The notes beneath the pieces were generated by a model. That model did no database searches. It saw nothing but the letters and a program-made list of their open reading frames with translations, and was not told the origin of the DNA. The translations under genes and the position numbers were made by a program. A stretch of DNA of 64,000 nt from an uncultured Lachnospiraceae bacterium (lineage in GTDB: Bacteria; Bacillota_A; Clostridia; Lachnospirales; Lachnospiraceae). Every line of letters starts with the position of its first letter. The stretch's first letter is position 1. The stretch covers positions 1-64,000 of the forward strand of contig CADCIU010000008.1 of assembly GCA_902801585.1 (NCBI GenBank), written 5' to 3'. Positions 35,705 to 44,863 of this stretch are shown here, piece by piece.

Positions 35705-36829
35705 ATGATCGAATTAGACCAGATGAAACTTGAACTGCAGCAGTACGAAACCCCGCTCGAGGAAGTCAGGGATTCACTGGATCTGGATTTCAAGAAGCAG
35801 AGGATCGAAGAGCTCTCCAGAGAATCCGAAGCACCTGATTTCTGGAGCGACGCGGATACTGCGAACAAGAAGATGAAACAGCTCAAGGATCTGCAGACCC
35901 TCGTGGAGGAAGCCGACGGCCTCAGTACTTCCTATGAGGACATGATGATGCTCATCGAGATGGGCAATGAAGAGGATGACCGCTCTGTGATCGAGACGAT
36001 CAGGGAGGATCTTGACGCATTTAAGGAGAAACTTGAACAGATGCGCCTCTCCACACTTCTGACCGGTGAGTACGACGACTCCAATGCGATCGTGAGCTTG
36101 AATGCGGGAGCCGGCGGCACGGAGAGCTGCGACTGGTGCTCCATGCTCTACAGAATGTACACGCGCTGGGCGGACCGCAAGGGATTTGGCGTGGAAGTCA
36201 TGAACTTTGTGGACGGAGACGAAGCCGGCATCAAATCTGTTGATTTCCAGATCAACGGAACAAATGCATACGGATACCTGAAATCAGAGAGAGGTGTCCA
36301 CAGGCTTGTCCGCATCTCCCCCTTCAACGCACAGGGCAAGAGGCAGACGTCCTTTGTATCCTGTGACGTCATGCCTGATATTCAGAAGGACATCGACATC
36401 GTCATCAATCCCGATGATATCCGGATCGATACATATCGAAGCAGCGGCGCCGGCGGACAGCACATCAATAAGACGTCTTCCGCCATCCGCATCACACACT
36501 TCCCTACGGGGATCGTAGTGACCTGCCAGAATGAGCGCTCGCAGTTCCAGAACAAGGACAAGGCGATGCAGATGCTGAAAGCGAAGCTGTATATGAAACG
36601 AATGGAGGAAGAACAGGCCAAGCTTGCCGGGATCCGCGGCGAAGTCAAGGATATTGCCTGGGGAAGCCAGATCCGATCCTATGTTCTTCAGCCTTATACA
36701 ATGGTCAAGGACACCCGCACAGCGGAGGAGACCAGCAACACAAGTGCCGTTCTGGACGGTGACATTGACCGCTTTATCAATGCATACCTCAAGATGGAAG
36801 CAGGCAAGGCGGAGAGGGAGAACCTGTAA
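35705..36829 (+). CDS. prfB: Peptide chain release factor 2, in-frame (no programmed frameshift)
   Basis: A 374-residue factor that releases nascent peptides at UGA and UAA. The tripeptide anticodon-like SPF (RISPFNAQG) and the catalytic GGQ (SGAGGQHINKTSSA) are present. In many bacteria prfB has an internal UGA near codon 26 that requires +1 frameshifting. Here the equivalent stretch (EEVRDSLDLDFKK, DNA 35759-35797) reads straight through with AGG GAT TCA CTG and no CTTTGA, so autoregulation by frameshifting is absent. AAGGAGACATACACCGA precedes the ATG. The next gene starts seven bases after the stop. Confidence 0.97.
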   Translation: MIELDQMKLELQQYETPLEEVRDSLDLDFKKQRIEELSRESEAPDFWSDADTANKKMKQLKDLQTLVEEADGLSTSYEDMMMLIEMGNEEDDRSVIETIREDLDAFKEKLEQMRLSTLLTGEYDDSNAIVSLNAGAGGTESCDWCSMLYRMYTRWADRKGFGVEVMNFVDGDEAGIKSVDFQINGTNAYGYLKSERGVHRLVRISPFNAQGKRQTSFVSCDVMPDIQKDIDIVINPDDIRIDTYRSSGAGGQHINKTSSAIRITHFPTGIVVTCQNERSQFQNKDKAMQMLKAKLYMKRMEEEQAKLAGIRGEVKDIAWGSQIRSYVLQPYTMVKDTRTAEETSNTSAVLDGDIDRFINAYLKMEAGKAERENL

Positions 36830-36836
36830 CACTAGA

Positions 36837-38033
36837 ATGCAGACGAAAAAGCTTTATGAAACAGACGCATACCTTGGCGGCTGCGAAGCGGTCGTGACCG
36901 CTGTCAGGCGGAACGGGAGGACGATCGAAGTGATCCCGGACCGCACTGTCTTTTTCCCGGAAGGAGGCGGACAGTCGGCAGACACAGGCGTGATCTGCGT
37001 CGGTGAGGGAGATGAGAGCCGGGAACTGTGGGTGAGAGATGTTCAGATCACGGACGGAGAGATCAGACATATGATCGACATTCCGGAATCGGAGGATCTG
37101 CCGATGAAAGCCGGAGATACGGTCTTTTTGCAGATTGACCGGGAGAGAAGGTTCGGATTTATGCAGAACCACACCGGCGAGCATATTTTGTCCGGTCTCA
37201 TGCATCGCCGGTATGGATTTGACAACATCGGTTTCCACCTGAGCGACAACTCGGTGACGATCGACGTGAACGGGCAGCTGGACGACGCCGGCATTTTGGC
37301 GCTGGAGCGGGAAGCCAACGAGGTCATTTACCGAAATCTTCCGGTGCAGGTCGATTATCCCACTGACGAGGAGCTGTCGGGAATCGAATACCGCAGCAAG
37401 ATCGAGATCGAAGGGCAGGTACGGCTTGTCAAGATCCCGGGTGTGGATGTGTGTGCCTGCTGCGCCACGCATGTGGCAAGAACAGGTGAGATCGGTCTGA
37501 TCAAGATCGTGAAGACGATTCGCTACAAGGGTGGAATGCGTCTATTTATCGCGTGCGGCGCAAGAGCGCTGGACCTCATGCAGAAGAGACAGCAGTGGAT
37601 CGAAGAGGTCTCGCATCTGACGAACCGCAGTCAGGATGAGATCGGAGACGGTGTAAAACACCTTCTCGATGAGATCGGCGCCCTGAAGCAGAAAAACAGG
37701 GATTTGGAATACAAAGCTGCTTATCTTCGTCTGGAGATGATTCCGAAAGAACAGAAGAATGTCTTTTTGTTTGTCGGGGATATGGATACGATCGTTCAGA
37801 GAAATCTCGTCAATCGGCTGTGCGAGGGGCATGACGGCGTATGCGGCGTGTTTACCGGCAGCGATGAGGATGAACAATACCGGTTTATTATCGCGAGCCG
37901 TACAATGGACTCGAGAGAGGTCTTAAAACCGCTCAGAGAGCATCTGGGAGCAAAAGGCGGCGGCAAACCGGAAATGGTCCAGGGATCTGTGAGCGGGTCT
38001 TCTGACCGCATCCGGGGAGTTCTCCCATCATGA
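36837..38033 (+). CDS. Alanyl-tRNA editing protein (AlaX-like) with DHHA1 domain
   Basis: A 398-residue stand-alone editing protein expected to hydrolyse mischarged Ser- or Gly-tRNA(Ala). It has the N-terminal barrel (TVFFPEGGGQSADTGVI), the zinc site formed by HTGEH (about residue 117) and CCATH (about residue 208), and a C-terminal DHHA1 region ending AKGGGKPEMVQGSVSG. The start at 36837 follows the prfB stop closely and overlaps no coding sequence; the frame is open further upstream inside prfB, but that part is a shadow. Translation is probably coupled to prfB. Confidence 0.9.
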   Translation: MQTKKLYETDAYLGGCEAVVTAVRRNGRTIEVIPDRTVFFPEGGGQSADTGVICVGEGDESRELWVRDVQITDGEIRHMIDIPESEDLPMKAGDTVFLQIDRERRFGFMQNHTGEHILSGLMHRRYGFDNIGFHLSDNSVTIDVNGQLDDAGILALEREANEVIYRNLPVQVDYPTDEELSGIEYRSKIEIEGQVRLVKIPGVDVCACCATHVARTGEIGLIKIVKTIRYKGGMRLFIACGARALDLMQKRQQWIEEVSHLTNRSQDEIGDGVKHLLDEIGALKQKNRDLEYKAAYLRLEMIPKEQKNVFLFVGDMDTIVQRNLVNRLCEGHDGVCGVFTGSDEDEQYRFIIASRTMDSREVLKPLREHLGAKGGGKPEMVQGSVSGSSDRIRGVLPS

Positions 38034-38116
38034 TGACGATCATGATGATCGAAACTTACGGTAACTTACGTAAAGAGGAAGTTCTTTGAGCACAAGGCTC
38101 AAGCGAGGTATCGGAG

Positions 38117-38479
38117 ATGGAATACAGTCTGGGAATTCTTGGCGTTGTGATCTGGCTCTTAGTCATGAAGCTCCTCAAAAAGAAAGAGGGCACAAAGGAC
38201 GCAGTGAGCAGGAACAGTGCGTCCCGGTCCGCGAACAGATGGCATACGGAAAAGCTTCCGGGAGCCGGCAGCAGCAGACGCCCTGTGAGGGCTTCCGACG
38301 GCCATATCCTGAGTGAGATGCGTGATATCACATGCCGCCAATTCGGGCACAATCACTCAAAGTGGGAGGAGCCTGCGACGCGTTACATTGTGCATGATGA
38401 TCCGGAGCAGGGGTATATCATCATAAACGGAAAAAAAATGCGGATATCGGAAGCGGACAAATATGAGAACAGTATCTGA
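38117..38479 (+). CDS. Small single-helix membrane protein, unknown
   Basis: A 120-residue protein with an N-terminal membrane helix (YSLGILGVVIWLLVMKLL), a basic, serine-rich middle that is likely disordered, and a C-terminal 50 residues of mixed character (CRQFGHNHSKWEEPATRYIV, then GYIIINGKKMRISEADKYEN). The H-N-H cluster and single Cys could bind metal, but this is speculation. GCGAGGTATCGGAG precedes the ATG. A terminator follows directly. I recognise no family. Confidence 0.72.
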   Translation: MEYSLGILGVVIWLLVMKLLKKKEGTKDAVSRNSASRSANRWHTEKLPGAGSSRRPVRASDGHILSEMRDITCRQFGHNHSKWEEPATRYIVHDDPEQGYIIINGKKMRISEADKYENSI

Positions 38480-38486
38480 TCACATG

Positions 38487-38515
38487 AGGAGCTGCCTGTC
38501 ATGGCAGCTCCTTTT
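38487..38515 (+). terminator. Rho-independent terminator
   Basis: AGGAGCTGCC (38487-38496) pairs perfectly with GGCAGCTCCT (38503-38512), with a 6-base loop and TTTT. Confidence 0.85.
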
Positions 38516-38543
38516 ATAAAGACAAAAAAGAAGAGGGGCAGCC

Positions 38544-38726
38544 ATGAAAAAAGATGAGGTATCGGTATTTATAGAAAAGATGAAAAAGTACGGTGACATC
38601 TGGGAAGCAGAGGATGTCATGGCGCGATACGGCAATATGGAGCTTGAAGAAGCAATTGAAGACAGGAAATTCGACATATCCGAGTTTTCAAGCCTGACCG
38701 GGATGATCATCGATGATGAGGAATAA
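38544..38726 (+). CDS. Small acidic protein upstream of and overlapping the rRNA methyltransferase gene
   Basis: A 60-residue acidic protein (KKDEVSVFIEKMKKYGDIWE at the start, DISEFSSLTGMIIDDEE at the end). AGAGGGGCAGCC is a convincing ribosome site, and its last 14 bases overlap the next gene, which suggests translational coupling. Predicted to be largely helical and soluble. No family recognised. Confidence 0.72.
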   Translation: MKKDEVSVFIEKMKKYGDIWEAEDVMARYGNMELEEAIEDRKFDISEFSSLTGMIIDDEE

Positions 38727-40278
38727 AAATACCGCTTCACCCAATAATCATCAAAATATAGTATTTCCGGACGAATTTGAAGCGCGGATGAAAGATATGC
38801 TGGGAGAGGATTACGAGGCCTTTGTGGCATCCTACGGCAGAGAGAGAAGATCCGGTCTCAGGGTCAACGTGCTCCGAAGCGGATGGGAAAGCTTTGAAGA
38901 GAGCGGCATGTTCGGACGTGAACCTATCCCCTGGGCACCTCACGGGTTTTACTGCGATCCCGCTTTGAGGCCCGGCAAAAGCCCTCTCCATGAAGCGGGG
39001 GTATATTATCTGCAGGAGCCGAGCGCAATGGCCGTCGCTGCGCTCTCCGGTGTGAAGCCCGGCATGCGCGTGCTGGATCTGTGCGCCGCACCCGGAGGGA
39101 AGAGCACACATCTGGCATCCATGATGAAAGGGGAGGGAATCCTTTTCAGTAATGAGATCCACCCGGCGAGAGCGAAGATCCTTTCGCAGAATATCGAGCG
39201 CATGGGGATCATCAACGCGATCGTGACGAATGAGACTCCCGGGAGACTTGCGGAGCGCTTTCCGGTGTATTTTGACGTGGTCGTCACAGACGCCCCGTGT
39301 TCCGGAGAAGGGATGTTCCGCAAAGAAGAGGAAGCGATCCCGAACTGGAGCCTTGAGAACGTGAGGGTCTGCGCTGAGAGGCAGCGCGGGATCCTGGACT
39401 GCGCCGCGCAGATGACGGCGCCCGGCGGCACCCTTGTGTATTCTACCTGTACTTTTGCGCCGGAGGAGAATGAGCAGAATGCGGCGCTGTTTTTAATGCG
39501 CCATCCGGAATTTGAACTTGCGGATCTTCCGGCCGAGCTGGGAGAAGAATACATGCGCGCCTGCGGACTCGCGCCCGGAATGCCCCGTTATGCGGATATA
39601 CCTGAAATCCCGGATGAGACGCGGGAAAAAGTCAGCGGCTGTATCAGGCTCTGGCCTCATAAGCTGGAAGGAGAAGGCCATTTTCTGGCGGTCTTCAAAA
39701 AGGCGGGCACTCCGTTTGAGCGAAGAGTGTCGGCAGGAGTGCCGGTCAGGGATAAAGAAGCACTCAGATTGTGGGATCAGTTCTGCGGGGAAACGCTCAC
39801 GCAGCGCGGAGCTGCATGGCTTCGGGATCACAGCGGCAGGCAGGCGGACGCAGGGCTTGTGCTGTTCGGAAAAGAGTTGTACCGTGTGCCGCACTGTGTT
39901 GATCTGAGAGGCCTTAAGGTGCTCCGCGCAGGGCTCCATCTGGGTACGGTCAAAAAGAACCGTTTCGAGCCGTCCCATGCGCTGGCCCATGCCCTTGCGC
40001 CGCAGGACGTTCAGTGCTGCGCCCAGGCGGCATCCTTCCATGAACCGGACGCCTGTTTGATACAGGCAGAGGGGAAGGATGCTTCTGATACTGCCGCCGC
40101 ATGTGCCTATCTGAGGGGAGAAAGTCTCCAAATGACAGATGAGATCCGCGTGAAGGATCTTTCCGGGAAGGGCGGATGGTGCCTTGTGACAGTCTGCGGT
40201 TTTGCCGCCGGCTGGGGCAAAGTGACTGGAAACCAGATCAAGAATCACTATCCCAAGGGACTTCGAAGACCATATTGA
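38713..40278 (+). CDS. RsmB/RsmF-type rRNA cytosine-C5 methyltransferase
   Basis: A 521-residue SAM-dependent enzyme of the NOL1/NOP2/sun family. Motifs: SAM-binding VLDLCAAPGGKSTHLAS (about residues 117-133), the PCSG cysteine (TDAPCSGEGMFRKE) and the catalytic TC cysteine (VYSTCTFAPEENE). The C-terminal third is the RNA-binding extension found in RsmF/YebU-like members (it ends GWGKVTGNQIKNHYPKGLR). The target is therefore probably 16S rRNA. ATG at 38713 or 38716 are both possible; the ribosome site lies inside the upstream small gene. Followed by a separate promoter for the phosphorylase. Confidence 0.92.
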   Translation: MMRNKNTASPNNHQNIVFPDEFEARMKDMLGEDYEAFVASYGRERRSGLRVNVLRSGWESFEESGMFGREPIPWAPHGFYCDPALRPGKSPLHEAGVYYLQEPSAMAVAALSGVKPGMRVLDLCAAPGGKSTHLASMMKGEGILFSNEIHPARAKILSQNIERMGIINAIVTNETPGRLAERFPVYFDVVVTDAPCSGEGMFRKEEEAIPNWSLENVRVCAERQRGILDCAAQMTAPGGTLVYSTCTFAPEENEQNAALFLMRHPEFELADLPAELGEEYMRACGLAPGMPRYADIPEIPDETREKVSGCIRLWPHKLEGEGHFLAVFKKAGTPFERRVSAGVPVRDKEALRLWDQFCGETLTQRGAAWLRDHSGRQADAGLVLFGKELYRVPHCVDLRGLKVLRAGLHLGTVKKNRFEPSHALAHALAPQDVQCCAQAASFHEPDACLIQAEGKDASDTAAACAYLRGESLQMTDEIRVKDLSGKGGWCLVTVCGFAAGWGKVTGNQIKNHYPKGLRRPY

Positions 40279-40303
40279 GACCGCACTTACCGAATGGTCT
40301 TCA

Positions 40304-40331
40304 TTGACCCCGTTTTTGAATCTGATATAAT
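40304..40331 (+). promoter_or_regulatory. Promoter of the glycogen phosphorylase gene
   Basis: -35 TTGACC (40304-40309), 16 bases, consensus -10 TATAAT (40326-40331). Transcription would start about 40338. Confidence 0.75.
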
Positions 40332-40345
40332 GAATTGAATAGGTC

Positions 40346-40375
40346 ATACACTCGGTCAGACGTGACCGGGTGTAT
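40346..40375 (+). promoter_or_regulatory. 13-bp hairpin in the 5' leader of the phosphorylase mRNA
   Basis: ATACACTCGGTCA (40346-40358) pairs with TGACCGGGTGTAT (40363-40375) with one G-U pair and a 4-base loop. It starts within about 10 bases of the predicted transcription start and ends 10 bases before the ribosome site; no T run follows. Confidence 0.6.
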
Positions 40376-40397
40376 TGTTCATAAGGGGAGCCGTGCG

Positions 40398-42734
40398 ATG
40401 GGATATAATGATATGATCTTTGATGTAATGATCCTGAATATGGAGAGGCAGTTGACGGAGCTCGCGCATGAACGCTTCGGAAAGCCGTTTGAAAAATGCG
40501 GGAACGCGGAGACGTACCATGTTCTTATGCTGTTTACGAAAAGGATCCTGGAGATCGGAGAGAAGAACAGCGGTGAGAAGAAGGTATACTATATCTCCAT
40601 GGAGTACAAGACCGGGAGACTGCTCGCCAATACGCTCATCAATCTCGGCATTTATGAGAGGACAGAAGAGATACTCCGCAAATACGGAAAGAACCTCAGA
40701 CATGTTGCCGAAGCGGAGATCGAGCCCTCACTGGGGAGCGGCGGTCTCGGCAGCCTTTCCGCCGGCATCATGGATTCCATTGCGACACTCGGGTATCCGG
40801 CCGTGGGATTCGGTCTCCACTACCACTTCGGGCTCTTCAAACAGGTCTTTGAAGACAAACTGCAAAAGGCACAGAAAGATCCATGGATCCAGAGGGAATC
40901 CTGGGAGGACCTGAAAGAGACGTCATTTTACGTGTCTTTCGGAAGAGAGCGCGTCAGGTCGGTCATGTATGAGATCAGTGTCGCCGGGTTTAAGAGCGGG
41001 ATCAACAAACTCAGGCTCTTCGATCTCGCAGATGTGGATGAATCGCTGGTCAAGGAGGGGATCTCCTTTGACAAGAATGAGATCAGAAAAAATCTGACGC
41101 TGTTTCTCTATCCCGACGATTCTGACGAGGCCGGCAGAAAGCTGCGCCTGTATCAACAGTATTTTCTCGTCAGTAATGCGGCGCAGATGATCATGCTGGA
41201 AATGAAATCGAGAAAGTGCGACCTCAGAAGGATGTACGATTATGCCGTGATCCAGATCAACGACACACACCCGACGCTGATCATTCCGGAGCTCATTCGG
41301 ATCCTGGTGGATGAGAAGGCGCTCTCCTTTATGGAAGCCATCGGCGTCGTGACGCAGACATGCGCGTATACGAATCACACGGTTTTGAACGAAGCGCTCG
41401 AGACCTGGCCCATCGACTATCTCAATGAAGTGGTCCCGCAGCTGGTTCCCATTATTCACCGGCTCGATCTGATCATTAAGAACCGTTATCATGATCCATC
41501 CGTCTGGATCATCGATGCACAGAGAAATGTTCACATGGCTCATATTTGTGTTCATTTTTCATTCTCGACAAACGGCGTAGCCAAAATACACACTTCGATC
41601 CTGGAGAACACGAGACTTAAAGGCTTTTATGATATTTATCCGGAGAGATTCAGTACTAAGATGAATGGGATCTCACTCAGGCGCTGGCTCATGGTGAGTA
41701 ATCCTGAGCTGACATCTCTGATCAGCGCCAGGATCGGATGCGGGTACAAGACGGATGCGGCAGAACTGGAAAAGCTGCTGGATTTTGCCCATGACGAAGA
41801 GACGCTCCATGAACTGATGAGGCTCAAAGCTAAGGCTAAAGAAAGACTTGCGGAATATATACGGGTAAGGGAAGGTGCCGAGCTCTTGAGGGACGGCATC
41901 TACGATATGCAGGTCATGCGGATCCACGAGTATAAAAGGCAGATGCTGAACGCCCTCTATGTGATCCGCAGATATCTTGAGATCAAGAGGGGAAAACGTC
42001 CCGTAAGGCCGATCAATTTTATATTCGGCGGGAAGGCAGCTTCCGCTTATATTCTTGCGCAGGATACCATTCATCTGATCCTTGTGCTGCAGGAGATCAT
42101 CAATTCGGATCCCGAAGTAAATCCGTATATGAGGCTGGTCATGATCACGAATTACAATGTGACTTATGCGGAGAAGCTCGCACCGGCTGCAGATATTTCC
42201 CAACAGATCTCACTTGCCTCCAAAGAGTCGTCCGGGACGGGAAATATGAAGTATATGCTGAACGGCGCGATCACATTGAGCTCAAGGGACGGTGTCGGAG
42301 AGGAGATCTGCGAGCAGGCGGGCGAAGATAATGTTTATCTGTTCGGCAGAACGGCGGATGAAGTAATGCGTTCTGTGGAGACGGGAGAGTACTCCCCTGA
42401 GGCATGTTACAGAGACAGCTCTGCTGTCAGGGAAGCGGTGGATTTCATCACCGGCCCGCAGATGCTCGGCGCAGGGCACAGTGACAGACTGGAGAGACTT
42501 GCGGGAACACTTCGAACGACTGACCGGTACATGACGCTGATGGACTTCGAAGACTACATCAGGACCCGCGATCAGATGTATGAGGATTATGAAGACAGAA
42601 CGGCCTGGACCGGAAAGATGCTTGCGAATATTGCCGCGGCCGGCCGCTTTTCGGCAGACCGGACGATTTTGGAATACAACAGGGATATCTGGAAGCTTAA
42701 GTCATTTATGACGTATTCCGAGGAAGGAAAGTAA
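40398..42734 (+). CDS. glgP: Divergent glycogen/alpha-glucan phosphorylase (GT35)
   Basis: A 778-residue PLP enzyme of the glycogen phosphorylase family, which releases glucose 1-phosphate from alpha-1,4-glucans. The fold markers are clear: YYISMEYKTGRLLANTL, INDTHPTL, RIHEYKRQMLN, FGGKAASAY, and the PLP lysine in SGTGNMK (Lys618). Several normally invariant positions differ: GNGGLGRLAACF reads GSGGLGSLSAGI, GYGIRYEYG reads GFGLHYHFG, the Lys of KR-x-HEYK is Met, SEQIS is SQQIS, and LDGANVEI is RDGVGEEI. Start 40398 follows AAGGGGAGCC. It may be a paralogue with altered activity; a normal copy could exist outside this window. Confidence 0.85.
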   Translation: MGYNDMIFDVMILNMERQLTELAHERFGKPFEKCGNAETYHVLMLFTKRILEIGEKNSGEKKVYYISMEYKTGRLLANTLINLGIYERTEEILRKYGKNLRHVAEAEIEPSLGSGGLGSLSAGIMDSIATLGYPAVGFGLHYHFGLFKQVFEDKLQKAQKDPWIQRESWEDLKETSFYVSFGRERVRSVMYEISVAGFKSGINKLRLFDLADVDESLVKEGISFDKNEIRKNLTLFLYPDDSDEAGRKLRLYQQYFLVSNAAQMIMLEMKSRKCDLRRMYDYAVIQINDTHPTLIIPELIRILVDEKALSFMEAIGVVTQTCAYTNHTVLNEALETWPIDYLNEVVPQLVPIIHRLDLIIKNRYHDPSVWIIDAQRNVHMAHICVHFSFSTNGVAKIHTSILENTRLKGFYDIYPERFSTKMNGISLRRWLMVSNPELTSLISARIGCGYKTDAAELEKLLDFAHDEETLHELMRLKAKAKERLAEYIRVREGAELLRDGIYDMQVMRIHEYKRQMLNALYVIRRYLEIKRGKRPVRPINFIFGGKAASAYILAQDTIHLILVLQEIINSDPEVNPYMRLVMITNYNVTYAEKLAPAADISQQISLASKESSGTGNMKYMLNGAITLSSRDGVGEEICEQAGEDNVYLFGRTADEVMRSVETGEYSPEACYRDSSAVREAVDFITGPQMLGAGHSDRLERLAGTLRTTDRYMTLMDFEDYIRTRDQMYEDYEDRTAWTGKMLANIAAAGRFSADRTILEYNRDIWKLKSFMTYSEEGK

Positions 42735-42742
42735 AACAGTTT

Positions 42743-44110
42743 ATGGATCTATTTGACTACATGAGGGAGACGGAAATGGAGACGGAGTCTCCTCTGGCTG
42801 CGCGGATCCGCCCTGTCAGGCTCGAAGAGGTCGTGGGACAGCAGCATATCATAGGCAGGGACAAGCTTCTCTATCGTGCGATCAAAGCAGATAAACTGAG
42901 CAGCCTGATCTTTTACGGACCTCCCGGAACAGGAAAGACGACGCTTGCCAAGGTGATCGCCGGCACGACAAAATCGGAGTTCACGCAGATCAATGCGACA
43001 GCAGCCGGGAAAAAGGACATGGAGGACGTCGTCAAAAAGGCACAGGACACAAGAGGAATGTTCGGAAAAAAGACCATCCTCTTTATCGATGAGATCCATC
43101 GCTTTAATAAGTCCCAGCAGGACTACCTGCTCCCTTTTGTGGAAGACGGAACGCTCACGCTCATCGGTGCGACGACGGAGAACCCTTATTTCGAGGTAAA
43201 CAGCGCGCTTCTATCCAGATCGATGATCTTTGAACTGCACCCGCTCGGAAAAGAGGATGTGAAAGAACTGATCATGCGGGCTGTGTACGATCAGGAGCGC
43301 GGAATGGGGGCGTATGATGCGGTGATCGACGACGATGCCGCAGATTTTCTGGCGGATCTCTCCGGAGGAGATGCCAGACGTGCGCTCAATGCGGTCGAGC
43401 TGGGAGTTCTTACTACGCAGCGAAGCCCGGACGGGAAGATCCATCTGGATATGGATGTGGCGAGGGAATGCATCCAGAAGAGGACTGCCCGATATGACAA
43501 AAAAGGAGATAACCACTACGATACCATATCGGCCTTCATCAAGAGCATGAGGGGGAGTGACCCCGATGCGGCCGTCTATTATCTGGCGCGTATGATCGAA
43601 GCCGGAGAAGATCCCGTTTTTATAGCGCGCAGGATCATGATCTGTGCATCGGAGGACGTGGGAAATGCGGACCCGAACGCGATCGTCGTGGCAGTGAACT
43701 GCTCTCTCGCCTGTGAGAGGATCGGAATGCCGGAAGCTCAGATCATACTCGCCCAGGCAGCGGAGTATGTGGCGACAGCACCCAAAAGCAATACTGCTGC
43801 CATGTCCGTATTTGCGGCGAGAAAAGAGGTGCAGAGATCAGGAAGTCTTGGGATCCCTCCTTATCTGAGGGACGCCCACTACAGCGGCGCGGGCGAATTG
43901 GGACGAGGTATCGGATATCAGTATGCGCATGATTATGAGGATCATTACGCCGGGCAGCCCATGCTTCCCGATGAGCTGCGCGGCAGCAGGTTTTACAGGC
44001 CTTCTGCCAACGGCTATGAGAAAAAGATCAGAGAGCATATGAGCAGGATCACCGGCGATCCTGTATATACGGAACCGGAAGAATTGATTTCCAGGGAGCC
44101 GGCTGAATAA
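42743..44110 (+). CDS. rarA: Replication-associated recombination protein A (RarA/MgsA) AAA+ ATPase
   Basis: A 455-residue AAA+ protein acting at stalled replication forks. It contains the usual N-terminal PLAARIRPVRLEEVVGQQHI, Walker A GPPGTGKTTLAK, Walker B FIDEIHRFNKSQQD, the sensor region GATTENPYFEVNSALLSRS and the C-terminal tetramerisation domain with ASEDVGNADPNA. It starts eight bases after the phosphorylase stop, so it probably shares that transcript. The ribosome site lies in the phosphorylase 3' end (GAGGAAAG). Confidence 0.95.
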   Translation: MDLFDYMRETEMETESPLAARIRPVRLEEVVGQQHIIGRDKLLYRAIKADKLSSLIFYGPPGTGKTTLAKVIAGTTKSEFTQINATAAGKKDMEDVVKKAQDTRGMFGKKTILFIDEIHRFNKSQQDYLLPFVEDGTLTLIGATTENPYFEVNSALLSRSMIFELHPLGKEDVKELIMRAVYDQERGMGAYDAVIDDDAADFLADLSGGDARRALNAVELGVLTTQRSPDGKIHLDMDVARECIQKRTARYDKKGDNHYDTISAFIKSMRGSDPDAAVYYLARMIEAGEDPVFIARRIMICASEDVGNADPNAIVVAVNCSLACERIGMPEAQIILAQAAEYVATAPKSNTAAMSVFAARKEVQRSGSLGIPPYLRDAHYSGAGELGRGIGYQYAHDYEDHYAGQPMLPDELRGSRFYRPSANGYEKKIREHMSRITGDPVYTEPEELISREPAE

Positions 44111-44125
44111 ACAGGAGCGACAGTT

Positions 44126-44638
44126 ATGGCATCACCACTTGCAGTATATAAACTGATCATACTCTATTTATTGGACAGATCGGGAGGAGAGATCGCTATG
44201 GACCGACTTTCCTCTTTCCTTCTGGAAAAAGGGTATGTGAATTTTGTCTCTCTCGTACAGACCTATGCAGAGATCGAGGAGAGCGGTCTTGTGAGATCCA
44301 GATCAGAGGGAGACAGGTGCTTTTACAGTGTGACGGCAGAGGGGCGGCAGACACTGAGTATGTTCATGCCCGAGCTCAGTCCCGAGATCCGCAGGCAGGC
44401 AGACCTGTTCCTGAAAACCGAAGGAAGGGTCCTGAGAAACGAGCAGGCAGTCAGGACCAGGTGTGTCCCGGACGAGAACGGAATGTATAAAGCGGTATTG
44501 AGTGTGAATGAGGATCAGGACCCGGTCGTGGAGATCAGCCTCCGTGTTCCCGACCGGTCTCTGGCAGAAGAGATATGCCGCAATTGGACCTCAAAAAATG
44601 AGATGATTTATAACTATTTGATTGAAAATCTGTTTTGA
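44126..44638 (+). CDS. DUF4364-family protein, probable winged-helix regulator
   Basis: A 170-residue protein of a Clostridia-specific family. The N-terminal half is winged-helix-like (YKLIILYLLDRSGGEIAMDR, then LLEKGYVNFVSLVQTYAEIE and SGLVRSRSEGDRCFYSVT). The C-terminal half is a small alpha/beta domain of unknown role (KAVLSVNEDQDPVVEISLRV). DNA binding is likely by fold but no target is known. It lies 15 bases after rarA with AACAGGAGCGACAG as ribosome site, and upstream of the rho leader. Confidence 0.85.
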   Translation: MASPLAVYKLIILYLLDRSGGEIAMDRLSSFLLEKGYVNFVSLVQTYAEIEESGLVRSRSEGDRCFYSVTAEGRQTLSMFMPELSPEIRRQADLFLKTEGRVLRNEQAVRTRCVPDENGMYKAVLSVNEDQDPVVEISLRVPDRSLAEEICRNWTSKNEMIYNYLIENLF

Positions 44639-44863
44639 TAGGATTACAATGAATCTGAAAATTTTCTGTGGATTCTTCGATCTGATGAATTATGCCTGTC
44701 TGTTACATGCAGTTTTCTGCAGATAAATACCCCAAGACGATTTAATCGAATATATAATCGAATAACAACCTGCCGGGAGGCTCCGACAGAAGAGGGTGAC
44801 TATAAATCTGGGTGAATTACGGTCGTTGTCCGCCCGATTTCATTGCGAATAAAAAGGAGGAGC
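44639..44863 (+). promoter_or_regulatory. Leader/promoter interval upstream of rho
   Basis: A 225-base gap without a gene. It contains a direct repeat of AATCGAAT/AATCGAATAA around 44744-44765, an imperfect hairpin CTGCCGGG...CCGACAG near 44771-44790, and a pyrimidine-poor stretch before the ribosome site AAAAGGAGGAGC. Rho mRNAs are often autoregulated through such leaders, but no known motif was identified here. Confidence 0.4.

Noticed and set aside
36624..36836. N-terminal extension of the AlaX-like protein inside prfB
   Set aside because: The extension overlaps prfB in another frame and the recognisable protein starts at 36837.
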